Position numbers and translations under genes: made by a program. Positions 13,501-25,600 of a DNA stretch of 64,000 nt are shown piece by piece; positions within the stretch are counted from its first letter, which is position 1; every line of letters begins with the position of its first letter. A model generated the notes under the pieces. It had not been told where the DNA came from and made no database searches. It saw only the letters and a list, made by a program, of their open reading frames with translations. The stretch lies in assembly GCF_000189635.1 (NCBI RefSeq), contig NW_002476481.1, positions 1-64,000 on the forward strand, read 5' to 3'. The DNA is from Tetrahymena thermophila SB210. Lineage: Eukaryota > Ciliophora > Oligohymenophorea > Hymenostomatida > Tetrahymenidae.

Positions 13501-13913
13501 AAACATTTTATCTCAAAGAATGTCTTAATTTTTTAAAGAATCCTTTTTTAATTTTAAGTTGAACTTATTAGATTTTAAAAGTTAAAGTTTATTTTACTTT
13601 CTTATTCTAATGTATTCATAGTTTTTTAATAGGTTTGTAGATCGTTGAATAAGTAATCTTCTGGAATAGATAAAACCTATGCATAGGGGTTTTAAAATAG
13701 GTTCATATCTGGAAAATCAATGTAATTTTTGATCTAAAATTCTCTCACAGAATCTGAATCAATTGAACTTTATTCTTCTTCGCTGTTCATAGAATTGTTT
13801 TATATTTCATCATCATCAAATGAACTATTTTAATAGTTGTCGTTTTCTGATTAAGAAGACTACGAAAAACTTCTACTATTTATAATAGAAATTGAGTTAT
13901 TTTTTTGTGGCAT
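10580..13913 (-). CDS. ZNFX1/UPF1-like SF1 RNA helicase, copy A, with +1 frameshift
   Basis: There are three exons: 13913-13001, 12923-12104 and 11952-10580. The GT-AG introns of 77 and 151 nt sit at the same codons as in copy B. Exon 2 encodes the Walker A motif GPPGTGKTF. Exon 3 encodes motif II EEAS, motif III GDHQQLKP, a QKRMRPELA box, motif V DEFQGNENDI and motif VI RINVAFSRAK. This order and wording are closest to ZNFX1-type helicases, which unwind or remodel RNA using ATP. A C-x2-C-x4-H-x3-C motif follows, then a Gln/Asn/Lys-rich tail. In exon 1 a run of six A (plus-strand T at 13544-13549) replaces five in copy B. This shifts frame by +1 and leads to a TGA near 13455. The total exon length is 3106 nt, one base more than a multiple of 3. 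It is either a pseudogene, a recoded gene or a sequencing error. Confidence 0.82.
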
Positions 13914-14049
13914 TTTTTACTTTTTTTATTTGTTTTTTTTTGTGTTTTTATAATTATTATAATTCTTCTACCAAAAAATTGAGAAAATTTAAATTGAATT
14001 ATTCTACTATGAAAAAAACTTATCATAGATAAAACTTTGTTGTGCGCTA

Positions 14050-14910
14050 TAATTAGACTGAGTTTATAATAATCTCAATCTCCTATAAATTATCTATTCT
14101 TATTTTTTTAGGTTTCACATTTAAGTAAAAAACTATTAAGCTTCTGATAGATCCTAATTATGCATTTAAAATTGTTCATTTTTAGGTAAAAAAGAATTTT
14201 AGAAATTAATACTAACTCTCAAAGAATATTCATATTTTCTAGAATAATTATTTTTCTTAAATTCTCAACAAGTATTAGTATTTATAAATCGATTAAAAAT
14301 TTTTATAATTTTATAAAATATTTTTTATTTATGTAAATTAATAAAAAGAATTATATCAGTAAATAATAGATAATAGTAATTTGTTTTAAAAATGAAGTTT
14401 TTGAGTTTATATTGGTTTAAAAATATTTACAAAGCTTAGTATTCGATATTTGCTTATATTTCTAATAGAATAAATTCTAAATTTGATTGGATTAATCTGT
14501 TGTTTAGTTATATAAATTTTTAGGCTTCTGATTGTTCCATAATAATAGCTCTAAAAAGGAATCATAGAAAAGAATTTTAGAAACTTACAACAAATCTTAC
14601 GATTTTCATATTTTCTATGTTCATATTTTTTCTTAAATTATCTATCTATATTCATTAATTGACTAAAATATTTAGAAGTTTTAAAAATATTAAAAAAAAT
14701 TGTTCAAAATCTTTCATTTTTGTAAGTTAATAAGTAGAATTAAAAATTAAATTATAAGTAATAATTTTAACTTTTAAAAATGAAGTTCATGAGTTTAAAA
14801 ATATTTTTTAAAGCATTTAAAAGATTAAATGTTTGATATTTGTTTAAATTTCTAATAAAATAAATTTGAAATTTAATTTGATTATCTATTGTTTAGCTAC
14901 AAGAAGATTT
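14050..14910. repeat. ~388-bp tandem repeat upstream of helicase A (about 2 units)
   Basis: The landmark ATGAAGTT... followed by a GAGTTTA box occurs at 14392 and again at 14780, a spacing of 388 bp. The downstream parts of each unit also repeat: a TTTGATATTTG box, a TCTAATA(G/A)AATAAAT box, an ATTGTTTAG box and a GAATTTTAGAAA box. Units are diverged by substitutions and small indels. No coding potential is evident. Confidence 0.75.
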
Positions 14911-15758
14911 TATCCATTTTTTTTACTCTTCTAAAATGAATTATCAAAATAACATACATCATTTTAAACCAAATAATGAATAAAATTGATTTCGCAAGAG
15001 TAAAAATACAATTTTAGTATCTAATAAAAATAATATTTAAAAATGTAGATTTTCTTTGTAAAAAAATGGGACCATCACTGATAAACAACGTATTTCAAAT
15101 TTGTCTCATAATTAGGTAAAAAAATAAATCATAAATTTTATTAATATTAGCAGAATTAATCAAAATAGTAAAATTCATAAATAGTCTAAAACAAAAAGGA
15201 ATATGATTAAATTAAAATTGGTGTGTTTAATTTATTAGATAAATTATTCTAATTTAAGAGTTTTATGAAAATAATTCACAAATGTAAAAAATAGATAATA
15301 TATCAATGTAAAATTTGAAAGTCCAGTAAAAATATTTTTATCTGAAATTTTAAAATAAAATTCTATTAATTGTATGTATATTTCTAACTCAAGAAAAAAT
15401 TTTATGAGAATAACTATTTATTTATTGTATTTAAACTAAAATTAATAAATTTAAAAAATATCTATAAAATTATTTAAATAATATAAATATCAATCTGCCT
15501 ATATCTATAAGTACTTTAAAATAAATTCAGAGGGTGGATGGGAGATAAAATAATTAAATAAAAGAAAAAATCATATTAAAAGGGTTATTTGTTGATTAGC
15601 AGGAATCTCTACAATTGAAAAATAAAAAAAATTTTCATACTGTTTTGGTTTTTTTCATATATTTTAAGAAAATTATAAAAAAATAGCAATATGGAATTAT
15701 TATTAATTTATTAAGAATTATTATAATTTTTATTATTTAAAAAATAAATTTGTTTATA
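14911..15758. other. Spacer between helicase copies A and B
   Basis: This noncoding spacer holds the upstream edge of module 1, homologous to 20165-20640, and then the 3' flank of module 2 from about 15553. I see no gene. Confidence 0.55.
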
Positions 15759-18700
15759 TCATTTTGAATTATTTTAATTTATTGATAGATTTTAAGTTTA
15801 ATTGAGCATTTATTTCTTAGGCTTTTTGCTAAATTTTTATTTTTATTTTTTTGAACTTTAAAAAGAGTTTTCTTTTTCGTCATCTATTAAAAAATATTTT
15901 TCATTTTTTCTATTTTATATTTTGTTTTGGTTTATATTTTTATCTTCCTTTTTTTCTTCCATATTTTATAATAATTAATCAATTTCTGATTAACTTTCTG
16001 AGTTAGCTGCTTCGTAGTTATTAATTTAACTTATATTTAAATTTTAATACAAATTAATTTATCTTTCCTATTAGTCATCAGCTATTAACGTTTTTTCTTA
16101 TTAGACATTTTGAAAGTTATGTTCAAATATCTTTAAAAAATGATCATAAAAAGTGATATCTTAATGAGCTTAATAACAAAATCCTATGTGAGATTTTTAA
16201 TAGCAAAGATTGCAAATATTTTATTGTTATTAGCCTTTTCTATAGAAATTTACTTCGAACTAAAACTAAGTTAATTTATCAATTTCTTTATATAATGGCA
16301 TTTAATTAATTCCACCATATGAACATTAATTGAGACTAAGCTTAACAATTTCTTACCATTTTTGGCATTTTTTACTGTACATTTCAAAATTTCCTATACA
16401 AAATAAACCTATTTTAGCTCTTGAAAACGCTACATTAATTCTATGAGGTTGAGTTACAAAACCACATTCATTGTTTTTGTTTGATCTAACACAAGAAAGA
16501 ATTATAATGTCATTCTCATTTCCTTAAAATTCATCAACAGTAAATATTTGTATATTCACTAAATTTTTAAGTTTACTTTGAATAAGCTCTTTTTAAGATC
16601 TATACATTGACAGGATTGTTATATTTTTTTACTCATATTTTTCTTTGTGATTTTATTTTTTAATTTCAAATATTTTCTTAACCAAACGCTCAATATAATA
16701 TACCTCAAATTGGTTTACGTATGAGCCTTCACTCATTCTTTAATCTGAATAAGTATGAGGAACAAGATACACACCAACGGTCGATAATTCTGTAGCACAA
16801 CTCCTTTAATTAACAACTTTATCATCTTTATATTTATTACCATAAAATAACCTAGTAAAGTTTGCTAACTCAGGTCTCATTCTTTTTTACTAGTAGAGAG
16901 TAACATAATCAATTTTGTTCACTTTTATTAGTCTTTCAAAGTAAGACATTCCGTAGTTAAATTCCCTTATTAATGATGTATTTCTGATAAGCGGTTTAAG
17001 TTACTAATGATCTCCAAACTAAATTAAGTGTTTTACATTTGGAGTTAAAATAGGGAAAAATTCACTTTCATTAATTTCACTAGCTTCTTCTACAACAATT
17101 ATTTCTGCTCCCAGAAGCTACAAGGCTTCAAAATAAGTGTGATAGCCAGTAAGAGTCATACCTATATTATAAAAAAAATAAAATATTTGTTCAATTATTA
17201 TTTTTGTTTAAAATTATTTTTCTATGAATTTTAATCTAAAAAAAAAAATAAATGATAAAATTTACCAATAAATTGAAATTTTTTCATGAAGCGAGATAAT
17301 CTTTATTAGTGTTTTCTCTCTTATTCTACATAATTTTTCAAATTAGACTATTCATAGCTTCTCATTTCTTAAAGAAAAATTTCAATTTCTTATTCTTTTA
17401 TAAAATTTTAATTATGAACACTTTCATCTAATTGAGAGTTATTTACTGATTAACTATCTTAATATTAATTTCTTTTTAAGTAACTTTAGAGCTTTTTATC
17501 GATTAATTAATATCCTTCTTCGTATATTTAAAACTTTAATGGACCTCCTTATCCTTGAACAGTATATTTTTTCATTTCATTAAAATCAGTTTAATATCCC
17601 AGTCTTAGAAGTTTTATTTCTGGGTCTATTTTTTCTAAATTCTATAGAAGCTAATCAAGAGAAATGTTTTTTTTACTTATAATTAAAATGGGTTTATTGC
17701 AAAACTTATTTTTTAGAATTTATAGGGTATGGATTATGTGGCTTGCTAAGAATGTTTTTCCTGTTCCTGGTGGTCCTTAAATCACAGCGTTTTGGTTATT
17801 AAGAGCATATTGCAATGCTTCAAGTTGGTATGAGTCTAACAAATCTTTCTTTTTATATATTTCTTTTTTTATCAACTGAATTTATGATTTTTCTAAACCA
17901 TCTCCCCAATTTAAAAAACTGTATTATGGAAACTTTGATTCTCCTTTTTAACCATTAACTGTTTGATCCTCAAATTAAATTTGTTTCAATTAAGCAAATT
18001 TTAATTAGCAATTTAAGCTTTATTGTGTTTAAAACCAGTACTCATGAGGAGTAAGCAGAATATAATTTTTATTCTAGATTTTACAAAGTAAAAAATTAAT
18101 TAAAAAAAGTTATTAATAAATTAAGATAAAAGTAAAATTTTAATATGATACAATCTAACTGATGTTGACTAAGAACTCCTTGATATCACTTAGCACATTC
18201 ATTTTGATTTCAAATGTTTAATTCAAGTTGATAATATCGAAATCCTCATTATTTTCTCTTAAGATATTCTTTACTTTCTAAATCTCCTCGTATTCTGCTA
18301 TTTTTTTATCGATTTATTTTTAAAGAGTATTTTCTATAAGAAGGTTCAAGTTTTCATTCTTTTATAAACTAGATTCATCTTGTTTTTTACTTTCAAAAGG
18401 AAGAATCTGCTACTTTTGATTTGAGGTAACTATTTTTCCAACAAAATACTTTTTCGATTACTTGTTTACAAAAATCATAATTTGGTTTGGTAAGGTTTCC
18501 CACTACTTCTACTAATACCTTTATATTTTCATTGAGGCACTTACAATTAATATTAGCCCATTTTAATTGAACTCTATATCAATTACTTAGTATTCTTAAA
18601 TCCATTGAAAACTATCATAAGTTGACTCTTCTCTTTTATTTTTCAATTTATTTGTTTCCTTAAAAACATTTTCCCTCAAAGAATGTCTTATTGTTTTGAA

Positions 18701-19087
18701 GAATCCTTTTTAATTTTAAGTTGAACTTATTAAATATAAAAATTTAAAGTTTATTTTACTTTCTTATTCTAATTTATTCATTGTTTTTTAATAGGTTTGC
18801 GAATCATTGAATAAATAATCTTCTGGAATAGGTAAAACCTACCCTTTAGAGTTTTAAAATAGGTTCATATCTGGAAAATCAATGTAATTTTCAGACTAAA
18901 ATTCTCTCTCAGAATTAGAATCTGACTCAATTGAACTTTATTCTTCTTCGCTTTCCATAGAATTATTTTATATCTCATCATTATCGTCATCTGTTGAACT
19001 ATTTTAAAGGCTATTGCTTTCTTATTAAAATAACTAAAAAATGTTTCTATTGTTTATAGTAGAATATGAGTTATTTTTATGAGGCAT
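15759..19087 (-). CDS. ZNFX1/UPF1-like SF1 RNA helicase, copy B (intact, 1048 aa)
   Basis: There are three exons: 19087-18152, 18073-17266 and 17161-15759. Introns are 78 and 104 nt. The coding length of 3147 nt is an exact multiple of 3, ending at TGA 15761-15759. The N-terminal 310 residues are acidic, Ser/Gln-rich and unassigned, with a conserved NYIDFPDMNLF box near residue 75. The helicase core has Walker A GPPGTGKTF near residue 411, motif II EEAS near 604, motif III GDHQQLKP, a QKRMRPEL box, motif V DEFQGNEND and motif VI RINVAFSRAK near 822. A C-x2-C-x4-H-x3-C motif lies near residue 895 (CNLCYQ...SHIGFC). The tail is Gln/Lys-rich. By family it is an ATP-dependent RNA helicase. The metazoan and nematode relatives act with Argonaute/small-RNA pathways, but that role here is inference. 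Confidence 0.87.
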
Positions 19088-19149
19088 TGTTTATTTTTTT
19101 TTATTTGCTTTTTTTTCGTGTTAAAAATTATTATTTTTTTCTTAATTAT

Positions 19150-20170
19150 CACCAATATATAAATAAAAATATTAAAAATAAAAGTATTTTATAAAGTAGT
19201 TCGAAATTTTTATTTAATAAGATAATAAAAGAATTACATCATCAAGTAATAAGTAGATAATAATATACGAGTTAAAAAATGAAGTTTTTGAGTTTAAATA
19301 TATTTTTAAAAACTTTTATAAGATTTGGTATTTGATATTTGCATAAATTTATAATAGAATAAATTCTAAATTTAATTGGATTCATCTATTGTTCAATTAC
19401 AAAAAAGCATTAGATTTCTGATTGGTTCATGTAATAATATTAAAAATGTATCATTTAGGTAAAAAAGAATTTTAGAATAATAATTAATCAAATAATATTC
19501 TTATTTTTTAAAATAATTAATTTTCTTAAATTCTCAACAAAGTATTCAAATATTGATTAGAATATTCAGAATAAAAACATAATAAAAAATAATTCAAAAT
19601 CTTTGAGATAATATAAGAATTAGATCATTCATTAAGTAATAAATAATAATATATAGGTTTAAATATGAAGTTTTTGTGTTTAAATATATTTTTAAAAGCA
19701 TTTATAAGATTTGGTATTTGATGTTTGCTTATATTTCTAATAAAATAAACTCTAAATTTAATGGATTCATCTATTGTTGAATTATAAAAAAGCAGCATTA
19801 GGTTCCTTCATAATAATACAAATCAAATTTTTTAGGTAAAAATGAATTTTAGAAAATAATAACTAATAGTAGAATATTCAAATTTTATAATATAAATATT
19901 TTTCTTAAATCCTCAGTAAGTATTTATTTATTTATTAATTGGCTAAAATACATAGAATTTTTAAAAGTATTTTGAAAAGTTGTTCAAAATCTTTCATTTT
20001 GTAAGTGAATAAATAGGATTACATAATTAAGTCATATTTTTTGTTTTAAAAATGAAGTTTTTGTGTTTAAATATATATTTAAAAACATTTAGTAGATTAA
20101 TTGTTGGTTATTTGTTTAAATTTTTGATAAAATAAATTCTAAATTGAATAAGACTGACTATCCATTCTTT
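19150..20170. repeat. ~387-bp tandem repeat upstream of helicase B (about 3 units)
   Basis: The ATGAAGTTTTTG(A/T)GTTTAAATAT landmark lies at 19279, 19665 and 20052, spacings of 386 and 387 bp. It is the same unit as the one upstream of copy A, but with one more copy. Units carry the same boxes in order, with scattered substitutions. Confidence 0.8.
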
Positions 20171-20977
20171 AGTTACAAAAACATATTTTCCATTTTTTTA
20201 GTTTTTTAAAAATGACTTAGCAAAATATCATCATTTCAAAATTATTAATTTCAAAAAAACGAATAAAATGAATTTTGCAAGTATAAAAATACTACTTTAT
20301 CTAGTAAAAAGAATTTCTTTATATGCATATTTATTTAGTAAAACTAAGAGATCATCCATCACTAATAATCAATACGCTTTCAACATAGTCTCATAATTAG
20401 GTAAAAAATAAATTATTAATTTTGTTAATATCTGTTGAATTTAACAGAGTAGAAAAATTCATAAATAATAAAATATAATAAGGAATATTATTAAATTATT
20501 ACATTGATTTGTTTAACTTATTGAATATATAGTAATATGAAATTTAAAGTTAAGGTTTAGTAAAAATATTTTTATCTGAAATTTAAAAAAAAATAAAGAG
20601 ATTATTCATACAAGTTTTAATTTTGGCTGATTAGTTATATCTATTCAGCACAGAATCTAAATAAATTTATATTTATAAGCATAAAAATTGAATTTTAGGT
20701 CATATTTATTATGTTTTTTTGTTTAATGTACTATTATTTATCATATATATACCATAATTACTTTATTACTCCTGAATATGGAAAAATCCAAATAACTTTT
20801 AACAAAAATAATAAGAAATTGAAAGAGTATTGGTTTTTTACAAAATTTAAAAACCTGAAACCTCCCTTTTCAAATTAACTTCTTAATTTTTATTTTTATG
20901 ATTAATAGAACAATTCCAGAAAATTTTTAATTAATTATATGTTTTAAATTTTTCATTTAAAATTCCTAATGCATTTA

Positions 20978-21910
20978 ATGGCTAGGCTTGTAAAAATGTA
21001 CGGGAATTAGGTATATCTTGGTCAAGATGAAATGAAGTTTATTACAGAAATAAACTAAAATAAATAGATAGACGAATGCCTGTTGAGACTGAAAAGGAAA
21101 AGAGAAGGAAATCATATAGAAGAAACAAAATTTATTCAATTCCTAAAAAGCATAACAAATATAAGATTGCCAGAATTAATAGAATAATATAACAACAAAG
21201 ATGTAGAATAGATAGATATCAAAGACACTATTCTTAGCAATGATCTTTTATGAAGCAAGAATAATATCAGAATTAGATATACTATGGGTAATAAATGCAG
21301 TAAAACTTGGAAAGGAAGACCATCCTATCGTTATAAAAACTTTGAAACCAAATAATGGGAAACTATTATTGAAGTTTGATGATAGTTATTTACTTGTATA
21401 GAAATGACCTGGAGAGAACTATATTTTAGCAATATCAGAAACTGATAAATGGGTTTTAGAAGGAGAAGACAATTTTGGTGAATTTAAAATAATTGAATAT
21501 ATAGAATAAAAAATAGAATTTTAAAAAGAAATTTAAAAAGGCGAAGTAAGGTAAGAAAAATATAAATTAATTTTAGACGAAATAGAAAGCAATAAATCAG
21601 AAGATGAATGTTTAGAAAACACAGAGACGAAAGATTAAGGAATAAAATAAATATTATCTTTGAGCTATTTTGAAGAAAAAAAATGACAAAGAAAACAATA
21701 TGAAAAAACTCAATTAATATTAGAAGATAAAAGAATTGAAATAGTAAAAATACTGACCTAAAATAATTAAAACTATTAAAAAAAAAACAGGTTTAGAAAG
21801 TTGGATTGAAAAACTGGGCTGGAGTAATTTTTGAATTTGATTCAAATGAAGAAAATTAACCACTTGAAATTTACAGATAAAAAAAAAGAAAGGATGAATG
21901 AATGAATGAA
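20978..21910 (+). pseudogene. Frameshifted protein-coding relic, family unknown
   Basis: From the ATG at 20978 a coding-like frame runs about 91 codons to a TGA at 21251. Coding character continues in another frame from about 21250 with an internal TGA near 21407. After that it continues past 21480 (Glu/Lys-rich) to a further TGA near 21685, and fragments resume near 21800-21890. Gly-Glu-Asn-Tyr-Ile-Leu and Trp-Val-Leu-Glu-Gly-Glu stretches look like genuine protein. Frame breaks and stops indicate a pseudogene. An (AATG)n run follows at about 21895-21915. No family is recognised. Confidence 0.5.
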
Positions 21911-22129
21911 TGAAAAAAACAAAACCTTAAAATCAAAAATGAAAGAAGAAATAGAAGTAAACTTCTTTAATACTTAACAAAAAATAAAATAAAGCTAAGA
22001 AAAAAAAAGAAGAGAAGGGGAAGAACTAAGAAAAAATTATGAATAATTCAGATAGGTAAATATACAAAGTGTTGAACCATTTTAAGAATCAAATTCTTTT
22101 GTTAGTTCAGGTTCGAAACCTATTTCGAT

Positions 22130-22648
22130 ATTAGAACTTATTTTATTTTATATTTTAAAGTAAAAACATAAAAAAAATAAAATTCTTATGTTATAGATTT
22201 AAGATAATTAAACTAATAGATATTTTTTTATTTATGTAATTACTTAATTTATCAATTTGAAAGAATTATTTTTGAAATTATTAACTTTTTGATATTTTGT
22301 AAATAAATTAAATGATAAAGAAAAATACATTTAATAAAAGTTCATAACCTTGCAATTCAGACCAACATTTGAGATAACCTTAGAGGTTGGACTAATTTTT
22401 GCTAAATAGTATCAGCAAAATAATACCCTAGTATTTACTTTTCTAATATATCTGAAGTGAAAAAATATGATATCATTCAAAATAAATTTTATTTGAGTTA
22501 CAAATTACTTTATCCCACCAATGAGCGAAAATAAATGATGATTTTAAGTAAATATATAATATTAAAATTTAAATTTAATGCTAAATAAATAAAATATATT
22601 ATGTGAAATAGTTTTTAAAATTAATTAACTATCATAAAAATAAATATT
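22130..22648. other. A+T-rich spacer 3' of helicase C
   Basis: No gene is seen. This is the downstream flank of the minus-strand helicase C. Confidence 0.5.
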
Positions 22649-25600
22649 TCACTTGGTTTTGGATTTGCTTTTTAATAATTAATTTATTTATAGTAAATAT
22701 TTTTCTGTTGATAAAATATCACTACGATCTTTATCGTTTAATTATTTTAAAATTTCATCTTTTTGATTTTTATTATTTATATTATCTTGCCTTAACTAAT
22801 TTATTTAACAACCCTTAAGATCTTTAATTTATGCTTAATTTGCTCTTTATTTAGGGACATGCTCATAGATAATTGAATCTTCATATTACTGTTCGAAAAA
22901 TTCACAATTACCAATATGAGAACTTTAATTACATAAATTGCAAGTATATTCTTCTTAATAACCATTTTTATTCTAGATTTTTTATAAGCATTTTGTTGTT
23001 ATAAAGTGGATCTTTTTATAAAGTGGCATTTAACCACCTCCTCCAAAATTAAAATATTTTTTGAAAGCTAATTTATTGATTTGTTTCCAAGTTTAAACCT
23101 TCATTTCAAACATAATAAAATTGCCAATGCAGAAAAATCCTCTTTTAGCTCTTGAAAAGGCAACATTTATTCTATGGTCTTCTTTAATAAAACCGCATTT
23201 ATTTTGAATATTGGATCTAACGCATGAAAGGATAATAATGTCATTTTCATTACCTTAAAACTCATCTACAGTAAAGCTTTGGACAAATTCAAATCCAGAT
23301 AGTTAGCTTTATATAAGTGTTTTTTGTGATTTGTACATAGATAGTACAGTTATCTATGATTATTTATATTACATAGTTAATTTGCAGACTAAGTTGTATA
23401 TAAAATTAGCCTCATATTGGTTAATATAAGAACGATCACGCATCATCGTATCAGGATATGTATGTGGTAACAAATACATTCCTATTGTAGATATTTCTTA
23501 TACGTATTCTAATTTATGTACTGAAGGATCGTCAGTATATTTATCTCCATAAAATAATCTAGTGAAATTAGCAAATTCTGGTCTCATTCTTCTTTATTAA
23601 TATAAAGTGACCAATTCAACTTAATTTACAGTTATAAGTCTCTCAAAGTATGACATTTTATAGTTATAATTTAATTCTAATTTTTTATCTCTTTAAAATG
23701 GCCTGAGTTGTAAATGATCACCTAATTGTATCAAATGTTTTAGACAAGGAGTCAAAATTGGGAAAAATTCGCTTTCTATAATTTCACTTGCCTCTTCAAC
23801 AACTACTATCTCAGCCTTTAATAGCTACAGAGCTTCATAATGCATGTGATAAGATGTTAATGTCATTCCTTTAACAAAAAAAGTAAATTTTTATTTAAAA
23901 TTTTTTTAATAAAAAACTTAAAATAGAAAAAAAAAAAACTTTAAAATAAAAAATTTAAAATTAGGCTTTAATTTTTTTGAATTTCAAGGTTAAATTAATT
24001 AATTTACCTAAAACTTAATATTCATTTATTTCAATAAATTTTGCAAGCTCCTCTTGATACATCATATCATAAAAAATAGTATTTTTGATATATTATTTAC
24101 TATATTCCTTCATCAACTTAAGTATTTAATCTAAATATTAATCTTATTAGAAATCATTCATATTTTTTTTTTATAGATAATTTTGAAGTATATCGTTTAT
24201 TGGGTTATAAAAATGTTAAAAATATTTTATTTTCCTTTGAGGTCCTTCTTATTCTGGAACTCTCAATTATTTAATAAATTAATTTTTAGTCATATATCCG
24301 AATCTAAGAATTTTAATAGAAGGATTTTGATCAATAATTTTTAGAAGGAGCTAATCAAGAGAATCATTCTTCTTACTAACAACTAAAATAGGCTTTTTAC
24401 AAAATTCCTTTTTTAGCTTTATTAGAGTATTAACTAAAAAGGCAGCTAAGAATGTTTTACCAGTACCTGGTGGGCCTTAAATTAAGCTATTTTAATTACT
24501 TAAAGCTTTTTAAAGAGCATCCTTTTAGAATTTGTCTAGCTTAGTTGCATTTTATACCTCTTTTTCAATTAATTTTTTATATGATTCTAAAGATATTTTT
24601 TATTCGTTAAGAAATTCATAATTTGGAAAAATAGCTTCACCCTTTTTAGCATGAATTGTTTAGTCTTCAAATGCTATAGAAAAATGACATCTAAATGAGA
24701 TATGACTATTTTAAATTTTTTGGAGAGGAAGATAATATTCATTAGGACTTAAAAGTTCATAGTTATTTTCCTTTAGTTTTATTTTATTTATTAAATTAAA
24801 TTATTTATATTTTTAAATGAAAATTAAAATGTTAAAATAAGTTACTATGTTTTTGATGTTCTTCAAGAACTCTTTTAAATCATCATTAATATTCATCCTA
24901 ATTTCAAATATTTGTTAGAAATTAATTAACTTAAATTAATTTTGCTGCTTATTTTAAAGCTACTTTATTAACTACTACTCATTTTTTACTTTGCCATTCA
25001 ATAAATCATTTACTAATCTTTAATTTTCAATTTAATGTATTATCTACTAATCCAGTTCTTTTCTATTTTCAATTATTTCCTAATCTTAATTATTTTGTGG
25101 GACTATAGCTTTTCCTAGGAATATTTTATTAGAGTTTTTATCCTTAAAAATCATCAACTGATTATTTATAATTTGCCACTACTCTTTTTAATATTTGGGT
25201 ACTTTTAAGGAAGAAAATATTGATAAACAAAATCCATGCCTCTAAAAACCTACTTCCTTAACCTCATATTTTTAAATAGTTTGAAATTGAGAGAAAAGTG
25301 ATTCTTTATTATCCTTTTTTTTAAGCTATTTAAAATTTAATTACATAGACTCTCTCAACTAAACAAAATAAGCTTTTTAAAATAAAAATTAATAGAAATA
25401 AATAACTAGCTAGCTAACTTGTATAATAATTTTACCTTCTACTTGTAGTTTATTCATAGTTTCTTAATATTCCTCTTTATTTTTAAATTCAAAGTTGCTT
25501 GGTATTGGAGTCAAGTTATCAATTTATTTATAAAATAGTTGTATATCTGGAAAATCAACATATTTATTTTCGTCTTATAAAGATTAATCAAGAATACTTT

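Larger units (their letters stand above)
10367..15552 (-). repeat. Segmental tandem duplication, module 1 (~5.2 kb)
   Basis: Module 1 contains the 3' flank, the helicase copy A and its upstream repeats. It corresponds collinearly to module 2 (15553-about 20640). Landmarks repeat in order: the flank at about 10367 matches about 15553, the stop codons correspond, both intron positions correspond, and the starts and upstream ~387-bp repeats correspond. The block near 15310-15345 matches 20545-20580. The module period is about 5.19 kb. Confidence 0.8.
15553..20640 (-). repeat. Segmental tandem duplication, module 2 (~5.1 kb)
   Basis: This is the second copy of the module at 10367-15552, with the same order of 3' flank, helicase gene, ~387-bp repeats and upstream flank. 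Coding parts are well conserved and spacers are less so. This fits retention of the helicase frame after duplication. Confidence 0.78.

Noticed and set aside
14050..20170. Tandem repeats considered as a CRISPR-like array
   Set aside because: Units are head-to-tail copies of about 387 bp without short direct repeats and unique spacers, and the host is eukaryotic.
22100..22140. GGTTCGAAACC box resembling a tRNA T arm
   Set aside because: No acceptor, D or anticodon stem can be placed around it, so it is a chance palindrome.
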